64,000 nucleotides of DNA from Pezizomycotina sp. ARF18 (Eukaryota; Ascomycota): NCBI GenBank assembly GCA_002224055.1, contig AZLU01000004.1:306735-370734 (forward strand), given 5' to 3'. The notes under the pieces are model-generated. The model saw nothing but the letters and a program-made list of their open reading frames with translations. It was not told the DNA's origin and ran no database searches. Both the position numbers and the translations under genes were made by a program. Of this stretch, positions 47,314 through 60,846 are shown one piece after another (the first letter of the stretch is position 1; the number at the start of each line of letters is the position of its first letter).

Positions 47314-50300
47314 TTTTTATTATAAGAAAGAACGAATAGCAAAACGATATGAAGAACCTGTGTAATTAAAAAAAAAAAAAAAAAAAAAAAACAACGAAGA
47401 ACTCGTTAGAATAACGGGAAATCATGCAAATTGAAGCAATATATAGAGCATAAAGACAGGAATATATATATATATATATATCACATACCACAATAACGAA
47501 AGAACTCTCAAACTCTTTTCCAAGTAACCACCAACCCTCCTCGTCTCGTTTTGAAGTCCTCAACAAAATCGATTGGGGATCCTAGGGGGAGAGCTACTGC
47601 AGCTAGCTGAAAGCGTGCAGCAACCGAAACCGAAACCGACCTTTCACCAACGAAAAATTGGCTAATAACAAACCAAGGATGCGAATATCGATATCGATAT
47701 TGAGATAAAGGAACTCGAACCAATTGATTGGAAATACAACACAATCAATTGAAGGGATTCAAGAAGAAGAAGAGAGATCTAAAAGGAGAGAAAGCAAAAG
47801 GGAGGGCAGGGACTATATAAAATTTATTTGCTAGTGGAAAAAAAAAAAAAAGAGAGAGAAAAAGAATTCTACTTGTCCTTTTTTGTGTGGAGGGATACTG
47901 TGGTTTGTTCCTCTTCCCCTTGTTGAGAAAAAAAAAATTAAAATTTTTTTTTTTTTTAGCGTCGGGTGGAGTCCATATAATTTTTACTTTTTATCTGCAC
48001 CAGAAAAAAAAAAAAAAAATAAAAAATAAAAAAATAAAAAGGGAGCAGGGACCACCACCAAGAAAAAAGCAACACTGCCTTCAATCCATTTTGGTTATTT
48101 GCTCGATAACTGATCCAGAACCATGTACGACTAGAAGGGCAAAAGATAAACCAACAGCTGATAACCACGACAGAAAACGGGGCCAAAAAAGAAGATTAAG
48201 TATATGCAAGGCAAGAAAGAATGGAAGAATGGCGTTTGAAATGGCTGTAGTTGGAGCCAGGGCGAGAGGTTTGTTTGTTTGTTCGTCTCCTTTGCAATTG
48301 CTCTGTCGGCTGTTCATTGAGGGTTGCTGCTGATTCTTCCGCCATCCCGTCTTTCGCGCGAAAAGAAAGTCCCTCCAACTTTCTCGCTTGTCCTAGCTCC
48401 GTTCGAAACGGCATGCATTATTCGCATTTGAATACTTCCTGCCCAACCAACCAGCCAGCCAAGAAAGCTTCTTATTTCGTGCTTTCCGAGATCAAGTTTC
48501 TGGCGGTCAGAAGGGATCCAAGGACCCCCTGATATTTTGCGGCACTTCACTGTACGACCCTGGAAAGACCCCGCCAGTTTTCAGGGAAACAGGCATGCAA
48601 ACACACATAAGCTCAGCGGACGATGATGGGTTGAAAAAACTCGTTAAACATGCAAGCCTTTCAGCTGCGCTTTGGATAATTCGAGCTCGACTCTGGGGAG
48701 ACACAACTCCTCTTTTGGCAGTGTCCAGGGTGTATTCTTTTTTTTCCGCCTCCAATTGGATTCAGATAAGGACTTTTTTATCACTAGGTATGTGGGAGGT
48801 CAACGAAGAGCTGAATCACGCTTTCGACTGCATAAGTCTACCAATGCTGGTGGATCTGATAAATTTCCTTCGAATACCAAGAATCACAAGCCAAATCCTG
48901 ACAGGAAAGGGCTTCGAGCATGGTATCCATTTCGGAGCAATAGGTCGATCTATTCTTTATCATTGACGGGAACCTCGCTTCAGGAAAATTGCACGCTGAG
49001 CTTTCCGCATAGGTGATTCGCCCTTGAAGATGACAAGAAAAGGAAGCTCTGGATCGCACTCCCTCGGTCTTGACATATTCCCTGAAAACCAATGCCCGGA
49101 ATGACAAGTTGGCAAGAGGCTGCGAGAGAAACGAAAGCTCCCTTCTGCTCTCAAGATTTTATCGGAATAGCCACGAGGTCTAGGTTCTGTTAAACAAGGG
49201 AGCCACACCAGCATTGTGAGTGCAGCAGATTCTCCGTACTTTTTTCTTTCTTGAAGCGATAGAGCACTCCAGATGTTCAACCCTGATTGTGGAGATGGAG
49301 ATGCATATATCCCTTGGCAATCAAACTACCCTCGCTTTTTCTCCTCCGAATACATCAATTTTGGATGTTCGACATGCATTGCTAATCTACCTTTTACTCT
49401 TCCTTGTTTTTCCCAAATGTCGAATCAAAGGCAAATTTTTCTAATTTTGCATGTGATTACAGCGTCTACAGATTCACAAAAGTTTTCTGAACAATACCGG
49501 GAAAATGATGAGATGAACAGGCAAAGATTTTCAACATTTCCTATCGCGTCTTTGCTGCTCTGGTTTCTCCAATCTCTTCTCCCTGCTAGGCTAATGCAGG
49601 GTCGAAGATCTCGCAGGCAAAATTACCCAATTCATAAGTAAAACCCTCCTTTTGCTTTCCACAGCTGAAAAGAAAAGCTCTTAGGGTTTTCGAGGTTTCT
49701 CCCCTCCTTTTATAGGAGGACTTTGAAGGGGCCTTTTTGATCTGGAGCTCCAGACGTTTGCACCAGCCAAAAAGGGTTACAGCTAGTTTTGTTGAGTTGG
49801 AGTTTGTTGAGGCAAGACATTTTTGGAAAAGACATGGCAACATGTCTCGCCATTATTTGATCGTCCTTTGTGCGGCCGGCCTGCCCGCTACTTTATAATA
49901 ACGAAAACGAATCGGACATTTTGGAGTATTTAAATGCTGTTTTTTTTTCCCTTTCCAGGTTGGTTTTATGCTTTTGCTTTTTTTTTTTGTTTTTAAAAGA
50001 GAGCACATATCTGCGAAAGAATTTTCGCGGCTAGGGCTCCGACCCTTGAAGAATTTAAGCTTTTTAATAATTTTCGGTTTACTTCTTGCGGATGGCCCGT
50101 GCAAGCGAGGTAGCCGATTGCCGTGAAACATTTGGGCAAATCTGGGCTTTGCTAAATTTCTTCCACATGCGGAAGAGGCGATTGATGACACGGAAGCAAG
50201 AAAGCTTACGACGGCGTCTCTTTCTTCTAAATAGAGATGCTCTTCTCAGCTTGGGATATTCGCCCTTTTGTGCAATCTTTGTTGGCCGATGATCTTGCTT

Positions 50301-50526
50301 TTCGTACTCGGTTATGGACTTCGTGCAGATTTTCGCATACTGAAAATCTTTTGGATTTCTGTCATGGACATCAGCGAACGTGCTGAACAAGTAAAGCGCT
50401 CAATACGTCTCAAATTTTTATAAGCTCCCGCTTCCGCGACACGTGTCCAGTAATTGAGGCCCTTTTTTTTTTTTTTGGGCCACTGAAGCTTGATACTGTA
50501 CGTTGTTCCCATAAACGTCACGAACG
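47314..50526. other. Unassigned region upstream of the desaturase
   Basis: The first 700 bp should hold the desaturase promoter: a poly(A) run at 47367-47390, a (TA)n repeat at 47463-47482 and AT-rich runs at 47839-47958. From 48.3 to 50.4 kb base composition is more balanced and several overlapping open frames of 85-125 codons occur on both strands (48595-48966 +, 49273-49641 +, 49853-50191 -). I could match none of them to a family. It may be decayed coding or transposon DNA. Confidence 0.35.
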
Positions 50527-50985
50527 TTTCCTAAAGTCGAGGAAACCGGAGATCTCGATGTTACCAAAGGGGCCATCACTGAGAGAGGTGTCCCAAAAGA
50601 ACTTGCCGGCGCCACTTTTCCCGGTGCCGTCGGCCTCGTGTATGTTTCCGAAAAGAAGCATGAACGAGGATACCTTTTAAAGAATCGGTCTCATATTCGG
50701 GCCTCCCTCAACGACGATACACCCTCCCTCGAATCCGACGGCAAACTACGTAAATTACTAAGGACCCTCGGACTACTACTTGCCCTAAAAAATCCGAAGG
50801 GTATTTATCTCCTTTACGTAAACCCCAACAACGGCGCTCGGGTACCTGGGTCACGAAGGGTTGGTCGCGCAGTTGTTGGGTATACGTTTTCGTGGAGTAG
50901 ATCGTATAAGGCTGGGGATGGGAGACGTAATTGGTTGGGTCGAAGGGTTACGGTTGAGTTGTGGGACGTAATGGTTGTGAAATGA
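50527..50985 (+). pseudogene. Unidentified coding-like segment without a start codon
   Basis: A 152-codon open stretch runs from just after a TAA at 50512 to a stop at 50985, with no in-frame ATG near its beginning. Its composition is coding-like (FPKVEETGDLDVTKGAI, ELAGATFPGAVGLVYVSEKK, LLALKNPKGIYLLYVNPNN, WLGRRVTVELWDVMVVK). It could be a terminal exon of a broken or mis-assembled gene, or a gene fragment. No family is recognised. Confidence 0.3.
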
Positions 50986-53900
50986 AGGGTCTGGTGGCTT
51001 TTATGTACTTGAAGTCAGGGTTATGCTGTTTGGGTTTGATACAATTATCTATTATCTCCATATTCGCCTACCTGCACAACAGCATATGAGTTGTGTATTA
51101 GATATCTTGATGTCGTCGTCGAAGATTGTTGTGACGACGGAAATTGATGTTTAATTTACCTTCCCATAGACCTCATTTTATGATCATTGCCCATTGCCGG
51201 AGCTGTACCCGAACATTTTATCTTCTTTGCTGAGCAGTGGTTCGAAACTTTCTGGGGATATACCTGTCGTATACTCCCCCTACTTTCACTTTAAATGTAT
51301 GTCGTAGTTTGTTGAACGCAAGAATAAAGGCTTACTTTTCGCTCCTAAAAGCGTGGTTTATGAATCTGGACTTCCTAACCTGTGAAATTAGCGCTGAAAG
51401 GAAAAGTAGCTTATACACAAAGATGAAACGATTCTACTGTTAATATCACGTGCTGGCAGAAACGTCCTATGGCATTGGTATTGTATAAATAAATTGGCTT
51501 CATCATGATTTTGTAGGTGGACCATTCGATGGTTCAAAGGCAAAATATTACCTATTCGCCATATTGCATGTCGCATATCATGTCCTTCCACTGGAGCCTC
51601 CTTTAGCATTATACTTCGGGGAAACTTGTTCAGCAGAAACTAGTCTAGAGCTATTATCGCACGATGGAACATGTTAAGAACGATTGTGCTTTCGCGGGCT
51701 TCGCCCAATAGTTCGTGAATATCAGCCATTGTTTGAAGTGTTTTGTCCTATCTCTGCCGCTTCCGCGAGATTAGCGTTATATTGTGTTTCTGCGAATGTT
51801 TTGCATAAGAAAAAAGGAATATATTGCGGAATGTCGTCCGCCAGACGTGATTCTACATGATGATTTCGTCGTCAGGGATCCCGGTATTGCACTGTATGTA
51901 AGGGATGCAGAAGGATAACAAATCCCGCTGTCCGTTCTTTCTATGGATCCTCTCTTGGACACTCGAGAGAAACCCCGAGTACTAGGAGGATCTAGCTTGG
52001 TGTCTCTACATCGAAATTTATATTCGGTACGTCATTTGTGAAGTTTGCTGAACAAACGTGCATGTGATATGGAAGCTTGTCGGCCACCTCGCGAGCTAAG
52101 GAAGCAATTGCTATGAAAAATTCTGCTCGGTGTCGCGGAAGCTTTATTCGGGAAGAATTATAAAGTGGGTGCTGGTTGTTTCTTCCATCCGCGTTGGCCA
52201 TTATACATCACGAGGCATTTGTAACGGATTTTGGATGAGGAATAGTGGTTTATGCTTGTCTTTTTTCTCCTAAAAATAGGACCTTTCCCAGCTTGAAGTC
52301 TTAATTTATGCGTGTTGTTTGCGGTTATAGGCAGCGTCAAGTTCACGAATTTCGTGCTCGCTCACTACGCGTTAGAGGTTTCCCTCGTAATCATGATTGC
52401 GAACTCATTTACGGTGGAGCGCCTTGTAAATGGAGGTACCTCTATACGTGTTGAGATTAATGGGCAGTTTCGGGATATCTGGTGGACGAACATTTCGAGT
52501 AGTTTTTTTACACCGAAAAAAAAAACACCCAGTTAAGTATCGCCATACCCTGTTCTAACCGTTGTATATACGTATGCTGCTGGTCGAAGCTACTGAACAT
52601 TCTTCCCGAAACCCATCCTATATTTGTCTTTTTCGGTTGCAAGAATCAGAGAGAGGCCCGAGCCGATAGACTTCGTACTCTCCAAACCTTCCTCATTCTT
52701 GATTGAAATTACAGTCACTAGTGGTCAGTTTTGTATAAATCCATTTTATTTCGGCAGATATTCAAACCTCCCTGCGGAATCTACGGGCTTTGTAATTAAT
52801 ATCAATTGTAATCCATGCGGGATTAAGTAGTCCTGCATATATTTCATAACCTGTTCGGAAGAATTGGTGAACTACATCGTATCTATTTCTGTGTCTGGGC
52901 TAAGTAGAGCTTCCGTATCGAAGCAACGGCGTCCATTGGCTTTTGGAAGCAGGAGCGGACTGTATAAGTCCCAATCGCCATCAGTTTATTTCTATGAGAT
53001 ACCACGGATCTACATGATAAATCTCGAGAGAAAAGGTATATAACACGTCGGCTGGGGATATTCTTTAAAGTTCTTGGTTGTTGGGAGCCAACATGAATTG
53101 TAATCGGACGCAAATGAACGATCTCAGCCATAACGTGCATGATAATTCGGAAAAGGTTTCTACTGTTACCAAGTATGGATTTTTGACAGCCTCGTTTCGA
53201 GGTATTTCGGTGTATCTTGCGTCTCATTGTCAGTTCCACTGATAAAGGCCAGGTGTATGATACCTGCCCATAAATTACAAGAAGATATTGATAATATACT
53301 TCAATGTGTTTCAGGCCAATATTAGCCGATCTGCTCTAAGTGCCGAGAATTGAGCTTCATCAAATAATATGCCATTTGGATGGCGCTGGTGGCGAAAGGT
53401 AACTTGGGTTATGCGCGACTGTGAAATATCTCGATCGCTGTCGAAGTTTTTCGAGAATACTACAGCCGAACTAAAGGGGTACCAGCAATGTCGGATAAGG
53501 AGTGCTCCAGTTTGCCGACTCTCCAACAGAAAGCCTGTATGTAGAGTGTTTTTTTTTTTTTTTTTTTTTTGAGTGAACTCTAGGTGATATAATCTTATCT
53601 TGCGGCCGAAATTCATAGAAGCTTCTCGTGGTAAATCACAATAAGTTGACGAGAAGGGCGAGGAGCTGATCAGAGCGTACTTGTATGAATAGACACCATT
53701 CCTTGACCGCTGATAGGAGTATGGCTCGGCTTTTCTTACGAAACACTTCGAATCTACGTAGTCTCGACTTACTACGGCCGGAGGACTATTGTTATGGTCT
53801 ATATATGGTCCAGCTACTCCTCGGTAGGCCCACTGACTGTATATCCGACCATCGGCTATCGCAAGTCGCTTAATCCGACACCAATAAAGCAGGCCGTTAA

Positions 53901-55255
53901 GTTTTCTATATATTGTACTGGAGGAATTGCTCGACTGTGTACATTTGGAAATACTTTAATTATCTAGTGTTCCGGTGGCATGCATAGCAGGAGCGGTCGT
54001 TACACTGATATGCGCAGAGTTCGTTTTTTCACGTGATTACGGGTTAACTCCAAGGCTTTATTTTTCGTCAATCTACGGGTATATCGTCCTGGATGTGCTG
54101 GATCAGCGTCAAGGGATATCCTGGAATGGTTCGTTTCCCTTGAAAGCTTTTATATTTCCTCCTGGGATTTATTCCATTCGTTTGGGCCGTCGAGCGCCGT
54201 GGAGGTAAATGTAACTTATACGTTGTCAAGTTACGCTGTAAGATTTTGGCTGTTGCATGCATACTATTAGTGGTATGTTTTCCAGTAAGCGTCGGTCCTT
54301 TTGATCGACTACGATGATAAAACCTCTGGTTACCACTGGATTTGACTATAGTACTGAGAAAAGCGTGTGTGGTCACACGTCAACGTCCGTCGAACTCGGC
54401 TTGCATTTCCTCGGTGGTTTCTATCATAAATGGGCATGTTTTCATATACGGTCTTCCAGAATATTCTTTATGGAAATACTTGGCTTTTTAGTAAAAAGGA
54501 ATCATAACTATAGGAATTCCTTGGTTACTCTGTCGGACGAGATGGTAGATCTAAATAAATGAAGCCAAAACATAGGAAAACTGTCGAAGGCTGAAAATAT
54601 TATCCGGGTATCGCCCGGGTGGTACGGGTGGTTTTGTTATTATTGGGGTTCAGGTATTTAAATGTGATAACGAAAGAGAACGTGGAGAATTATGACTTTT
54701 TGGATATATGAGAAGAATTTTTCCCCTCCCATTTTTTTTAACTCAGTAAGAGTAACAGAATCTATATCCAATAAGTTTTTTTTCTTAATGTACAAGTAAA
54801 AATCACAGAATCTAAAGAGGAACACGGACGCAAATATTAGATGTACTCCTTTCTCGCGAATTAGATTTCATAAGGCTTTCCCTCATGTCGATGTAGGTTA
54901 GCTAGTTAGATACTGTCCTTTCCTTTTCCAGTTTTCCCCGGGGTGGGGGGGGAAGAACCAGCCAGCAGCAGGTAACGATCTGATTCCCCAATATACGCTA
55001 CGGTCTTTCGGAGCTTCTCTAGAAGAGGCCTGAGCGCAGAAGCAGACGCCGGATCATTATATAAAGACCAGCGGCCTCCAAAGTTTCTCCCTTACCATCT
55101 CGATCAAAAGTCAGCACTCTCGTCAGGGTTCAGCTTGATCTCAACGTCTTATATAGCCAATGGGGCTTCCAAGGTGTCTAGCTCGAAAGAAAACTCGTTT
55201 GTTTTTTCCATAAGCTGCAAGTTATATTCCCATTTTAGAACACACCCTTCCCTTA
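50986..55255. other. Unassigned region, possible decayed coding DNA
   Basis: No gene can be called. On the minus strand between about 51.4 and 54.4 kb, short coding-like stretches appear in shifting frames (for example AEFFIAIASLAREVADKLPY at 51992-52201). None reaches a recognisable domain. A T run lies at 53551-53572. Confidence 0.3.
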
Positions 55256-55801
55256 ATGTTCGAATTTCAGAAACCTCGAAACTGTCAAAGAAAGGAGAAT
55301 AAAAAGATACTGTCTCGCTCTATCCTTCTCGCAAGCACCGTTTTTGCGCTCGCAGTTGCGCCTCCCGACGTAATCTTTCATCCTGAAGCGAAGCATCCAG
55401 ACGGATTTTACATGGTCGACGTGTCCAAACCCAATGCTCCGCACATGTATCATGGCCCTTCTCCTGGAGCTGCTGCTAGTATCGCCAGCGGCGCTGCTTA
55501 TGCCGAGCTGCGAACAAGGACCAACCGGGCGGAGAAGCGCTACGCTTGTACTGTGAGCCTTGGTAAGCATGAAAGGTAAGCGGCGATAACTCAGTTAACA
55601 GCGTATTGCGGCAGTTCTGCTGGTAAACTCATCAGGTCCAAAACCACAATACTCAGTGTCTACGAGGGAGTTGTCACCTACTACTGCAACTACCTCGAAT
55701 TCGACCAACACTGCACCGCCGGAGCCATTACAGATTTCGTGGACCAAGCTCACAGAGACTGTACCGGCAACAACCATAACGTCGGCATGTGGGCCGTTTG
55801 A
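55256..55801 (+). CDS. Small four-cysteine probable secreted protein
   Basis: The 161-residue product needs no frame change. Exon 1 is 55256-55575. The intron at 55576-55635 (GTAAGC...CATCAG, with a GTTAAC branch-like site) joins in phase across HER|S. Exon 2 ends with the TGA at 55799-55801. After a basic 20-residue leader there is a hydrophobic signal-like segment (ILLASTVFALAVA). The mature part is His/Pro-rich at first (VIFHPEAKHPDGFYMVDV), then holds four Cys in a compact C-terminal domain (RYACTVS, VVTYYCNYLEF, QHCTAGAI, HRDCTGNN). The pattern resembles small secreted fungal proteins of the candidate-effector type. I do not recognise a named family. The N-terminal start is somewhat long for a signal peptide. 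Confidence 0.55.
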
Positions 55802-58061
55802 CAGGAGGCATCCAGGGATTCATTCGAGTATAGCGTCGATGCAAGAATGTTATCGACAAGGGCTGGGTCCGCAACCAAGATAGATTTTTTAGATAAACAG
55901 TATATACTAGTTAAACACCCTTAACAAACCCATATAAGATTTAGCCTTCAGTTATATGTTACCATATCGCTCCTCTGACTGTTATTGAATATGCTGGCTG
56001 TTAAATTTCCATATCTAAGTTCAAAGTATTTGTTTCGGTACCCTTTTTGTTTTATTTTACTTACTTTCACTTTACCCCCGGCTTTTCGCTGTTATAAAAG
56101 GGGACTTAGGACATACCTTGAACGATGCTGGGTAAAATTATCATTGAGATCAAGTAGCTAAAAAAGAGAAATTGCTTAGACACGACATTGAAGCCGGTAC
56201 ATGTAGAAGAGAAGCATGTTTTTTCTTTCTTTTTTTTTTTTTTTGCCGCTTGTGTTCCTTCTTTCGTTTGTTTCTTGCTCGATACACGAGCAAAGGTGCA
56301 CTGATATCTTCATATACACACGTCCACAAGTCTTAGCTAAGTAAAGTTGCTATCTCACTGAGCTGGACTAAAGCGATAGATTTGATATCTACTCGGTATA
56401 TTTATAGGACAACCCGAAGGTATTTTGACAGGGGGAAGCGGAGAAAGAAAACAATCCTTGAGGCGAGTTTAGCGCGCCTCTTACGTAAGGCAATAACAAA
56501 ATGTGTAAACTGTATAGAAGTGCAGGCATCTCTTTCCACGAAATAGGTAAGCGCAACAATCTTAAAGGTCCACAGGAGAGGCATATCCTAGTACTGCCTA
56601 GAGGCGACTCTCCCGTTAGTTGAGCAGGGAGTGACGTCAGTGTTGAAGTTACGAGTGGGCGTAAACAGATGGCACCAGGGGCTTTGTCTCTGAGGTTCAG
56701 ATAGCCAGCACTGCATCCTCGCCTTAGCTTCCGTTGTTGACTGATGAACGCTTTTGATGGGGTGAATCCTATTCACCCTTCTTTCCGATCAACAAAATCG
56801 ATCGACAAGGACTTTTTTTGTCAATTTGATGGAGGGAAATTAGACATTAGCTCTGCTATAATATCTTCATATACTGGTAATTTTTACCTGCAAAAATTAT
56901 GCGATGGGGCGGTGTAGAACCTCTGGGTGTAACACCTTCGTCATGTTAGTCATTTATGCTCTTAATGGTCTGTGATTGTATTACCAATCTTCGAAGCCAA
57001 TGTCTCGCGAAAGAACTGTGGAAGGAACTCGAGATGTATCGGTCAATTTTGAAAGGGACTTATGGAAAGAATGATATTGAGCTTAATGTAGCTAGGATGG
57101 AAATACTATTCTATATTTAACCTTAAAAGGCGCTTTTATGGCTAGCGATATAGATATAGATAGTACCTGAAGATGCGGTATAGCTGCTGGTAGCTAGATG
57201 TGTTCGAAGCCGGAAAGAATCTAAAGTCTTGCCATACGAGCAATACAGGCGCAACCTGTAGATGGCCCGTCCAGGGATTTTATAAACTCCATCGCAATTG
57301 TTATCATGGTTGAACGATCCATTGAGCTATGAACTCAACGTATCGAAATCCATTTTAAATTTCAGGTTCTGTACGAAGTAAAAAACACCTTGCACTAAGA
57401 AGCAGTAAATAGAAGAAAAGCGAAAAAGGCTTATATCCCGCCCTCACGTACATACCCTGTTGAAACTAAGCGAAACAAACCAGAAGTGCTATATGTCCAC
57501 CATGGATGACCCCACTTGTCGGGCATTTTCGGCAATTGATAGTGGATCCCGCATAAAACCACCCGTGGATGAGTGTATAGCGCTAGTCAATAACGCACAT
57601 AGAACCGTGGAATTAAGCGGCTAGGGATTCTTACTGTCCAAAGCGGCCAATCAAATCGCGAAGTTCTACATAAATTTGTTGGTTGTTGGTTGTTCTTTTA
57701 TTTATTTTTTCCCGTCCCCTATTTCCCCCTCTAACCACGTACTCCTCGTGGCTTCGTCCGCGTATACTACGCGGAGATTATAGATAGCTCGAGTATTTGA
57801 GAATCCTTTCAATATAGCCTGTAGCTCCAGATTTGGGTTAGCTCCTTCGCTCGCTTGAGAGGTGTCGCAGAGCTTGGCTTACCCCAAAGGTGGGTTAAAG
57901 CCTTCTAAAAATTCTAATACAAAGCGCCTTATAATGTTTCTCCGCACTTTTTTTCTTCGCGAAGATACGGGAGGCGGTTGGTAATCAATTTGCTCCATAT
58001 TTGTTGTGCATGTTCCATGTTAGCATCTTATATGTGCAAATACGAGAAAACGACGGCTAGT
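55802..58061. other. Gene-free AT-rich region
   Basis: No gene is recognised. An imperfect GC-rich palindrome at 57752-57776 (8-bp arms TCCGCGTA / TACGCGGA, loop TAC) has outer ends similar to the 36-38 kb palindromes. Confidence 0.45.
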
Positions 58062-58903
58062 TTAACCGGCAGACGCAGGCGCTTCATCTTTTCCATGACA
58101 TAAAATCTCAAACTGTCCGTATGTTTCTTCCATATTCAACGTATTTGATTTGAGGACTGTCTCTACATCAATAAAGACTTGAAAGGGCTTTTAAATCCAC
58201 ATCCGAGTCGCCAAATAATTTGAGAACGCTATGCTCAGACTTCTCGATCTGCTTCGATCTGAAATGTATGCTCCGCCTGTACCGTGATTGATGGCGTGTC
58301 AGCCTTCCAGATGATGTACAAATAATCACGCCCCTGCCCTCATTGATATCGCAGCTCATCCGGTCCAGCCATCAGGCGGTATACACTGACGCCTGAGGAC
58401 CGCCAAAGGGCCAATCATGGATTGCCGGTCCGAAAAAGCGTAACGATAACTTAAGAGTCGGAAATCGCCCCCAGCGCCTTAGCGAGATCTGCCCTGCTAG
58501 GATCTCCAGTGCCTCGGCGCTCGATACCGATGTACTGGATACGTTGGAGCGCTCGAGCCGGGTTCGAGTATAGATTGGTATCGATGTCCTGCATCACCGC
58601 TTTGAGGTAGACAAAGCTGAAAGAAAAAGGGTCGTTAGCTTGAGGCTCGAATAGCCCCTTCATTTTCTTAAATGACACATAATATGCTTTATTGAAAAAT
58701 AGATAACGTACTTGCCCTTATGACCAGAGTTCAGGTCCTGTTACCACCTGTATCTCGGGAATACTTTGACCTTCAAAATCGACGCCGTATAAGACCTTAT
58801 CCATCGACGACGCAAACTAAGTTAGTACTGCTTTTTGCTAAATGCAAAGGCTTGTGACGTCGGAACTTACATCAAAGTGGCTAAATATACGCGCCAAATA
58901 CAT
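58062..58903 (-). CDS. Spliced gene of unknown function
   Basis: From an ATG at 58903 the frame reads MYLARIFSHFD to a GTAAGT donor (58869). The intron has a perfect TACTAAC branch and TTAG acceptor (58869 down to about 58823) and joins in phase to FASSMDKVLYGVDFEGQS and IPEIQVVTGPELWS. A second intron (GTACGT donor near 58711, GCTAAC branch and TTTCTTTCAG acceptor near 58623) leads to FVYLKAVMQDIDTNLYSNPA, RALQRIQYIGIERRGT and DPSRADLAKALGAISDS, possibly after a 1-nt change. Further coding-like pieces (YLYIIWKADTPSITVQAEHT, FIDVETVLKSNTLNMEETYG) follow in shifted frames to a stop at 58062. The splice signals and amino-acid composition support a real gene of roughly 240 residues. I do not recognise it. 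The 3' part is less certain than the first two exons. Confidence 0.45.
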
Positions 58904-60846
58904 TATATCTTTTATCTCTTAAGTTGCGATTAATATTCTTGTATATGGGTTATAATATGCAATTTCGTGATTTGACTGTTCCCTTCTCAGTATACGCCTG
59001 AAAAGATGATGACAGCCTTGCGAGCGAAACTAATCTCCAAATTAGCGTACAGGAGCTTAAAGTGGGGTAAGTCAATAAAGCAAGAGGTCAAGTGTTTACG
59101 TCGAATCAAAAGGGCTCATCTTATTCTTCGAAGCCTTATATATATATATATATAGATCGTCTGAAATGGTTTGCCCTATTCTAGGTTTCACTGACGAATA
59201 ACGCAACCTCTCACATACTTATGTGCACGAGCATGTTCACCTTCGCTACCGACTTGCCTAGATCCGAAAAAGTAAAGAAATAATAAAAAAAAAGAAAAGT
59301 TATTGTGGTCATCAGACGGTACTACTAATTACATCTCATTAGATTGGCTATAGCAATTCAAGGAGCGCAATTTCAGGGTGAATCGACGACTTACATAAGA
59401 GTTCTGTAGCTATGAATCGATCTCTCTTGTTAAAGCTTTCATTTGGATGGACTTCTTGCACCGCAACTGCACGCGCGCGGAGCAAAACTTCGCTGCGAAA
59501 TCAGCTGGGCGTCGTATTCGTGAAACCAGGTTTCCTTTGCTCGTTTACATATTTCACGAAGAAAAGGCGAAGCTATCCAATGCTTGACAACACTTAGAAC
59601 TCTTCGATCTAACACTGTTAAAAAAGATGCCCGAGAATGAATCTGCGGCCTCCTAGGCGGAGCTGCGCCCATTCCCGACAACGGGTTCCGTATCTCTGAA
59701 ACACCCGGCGGACACACGTTAGCTATCTACTTATTACTGAAACCTATTGATTTTACGTTCTCGGAATACGCCGACACTCGAAGCCGCATGCGTCGAGTCC
59801 GTAGACACGAGCCGGAAACGCTTTATACCGTATCGCTTAACCTAGTAGTTCGGGCAGGTTTCTGCTTGCAGGAGTCCAGCAATAAAAGCCTACGATGAAA
59901 TAATCGTCCGCCGGCAGTAAATAACATATAGCGTGAAGTACTTTTAGAAATACTAACACGGAGTCCGTTCAGCCCAACCGACTTCAGAGACACAATAAAG
60001 CCCCAATGGAAGCTACAAGTATATACACGGTTCGGAATATAATATTTACTGAAAATCTGGGTTATAAGGGTCATGTGAGGGTTATAGTCTTTGGAGATAC
60101 CGATTCCAAATGAATCTTAGTTTCCTATTTAGCAAGTCGTCTAATAATAAGAACAACCACTTATGCCGCTGTTTCGCCGTCTATGAACTCCATTCCTTAT
60201 CTCGGCTCAGCATAGTGGAGGGTCACGGCAGTTAGTTCGGCAAAACACGCAGCAGTAGTTGCCGACGCTGGATGGACTTGTAGGCTTGTTGACTTGTGAA
60301 ATAATGAATGGCAAGATCGCGGTAAAGAAATATGAACAAAATGGATGCTTCGCATTTAGATGAGCTACTTTAGGCGACGCGGATCTTTGAACTGAGTAGT
60401 ATAGCATGAGGATAGTTTCCAAATATGTCTTGTTACAAACGAGCCGAATCCTCTTGAGTCTGTATATACAAGTCGACTTAATACAGAATATTTGCTTTAT
60501 CTTCCAACTTCCAGCTTCGCTGAGGAGTTTGATGCTTCTATAGCTATACCAATCATCTACACGAACTGCCTGGATTTTAGTTAGTAAAGGATGATTCACA
60601 CGGCATATGGTAGGAAATCTCTGAGTGGTCGTTGATTCGTTATATCCATGATTACAATAATGGCCCAATTATTTACAATGGAAAAGAAACACTAGTCATG
60701 AAAATGACAATATATATAGATTTCACAAGTTTAGTGAGCCTATAGCTCGCGTACCGGTGAAATGTCATAATATACAGGAACAAAAAGGGTTATTTATGCT
60801 TTTCATAACATGATAACAGAATCATTTACAGTCTGAATTATCTTCT
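58904..60846. other. Unassigned region with one 153-codon ORF
   Basis: No gene is recognised. The longest ATG frame is 60207-60668 on the minus strand (153 codons, Cys- and Tyr-rich, no domain recognised). A (TA)n repeat lies at 59139-59154. A minus-strand open frame at 59439-59717 looks weakly coding, with a GTAAGT-like donor just beyond it (59390-59395), but I could not build a gene. Confidence 0.3.

Noticed and set aside
50079-50390. C-terminus SLARAIRKK resembling ribosomal protein S18
   Set aside because: Only a few residues match and the frame ends immediately after, without the rest of the S18 core. It is treated as chance.
50986-54600. Possible old retroelement
   Set aside because: No reverse transcriptase, integrase or terminal repeat could be recognised by eye; only short coding-like fragments are present.
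60207-60668. 153-codon minus-strand ORF as a gene
   Set aside because: There is no recognisable domain, poor start context, and amino-acid composition typical of AT-rich chance frames. It is noted only within the region entry.
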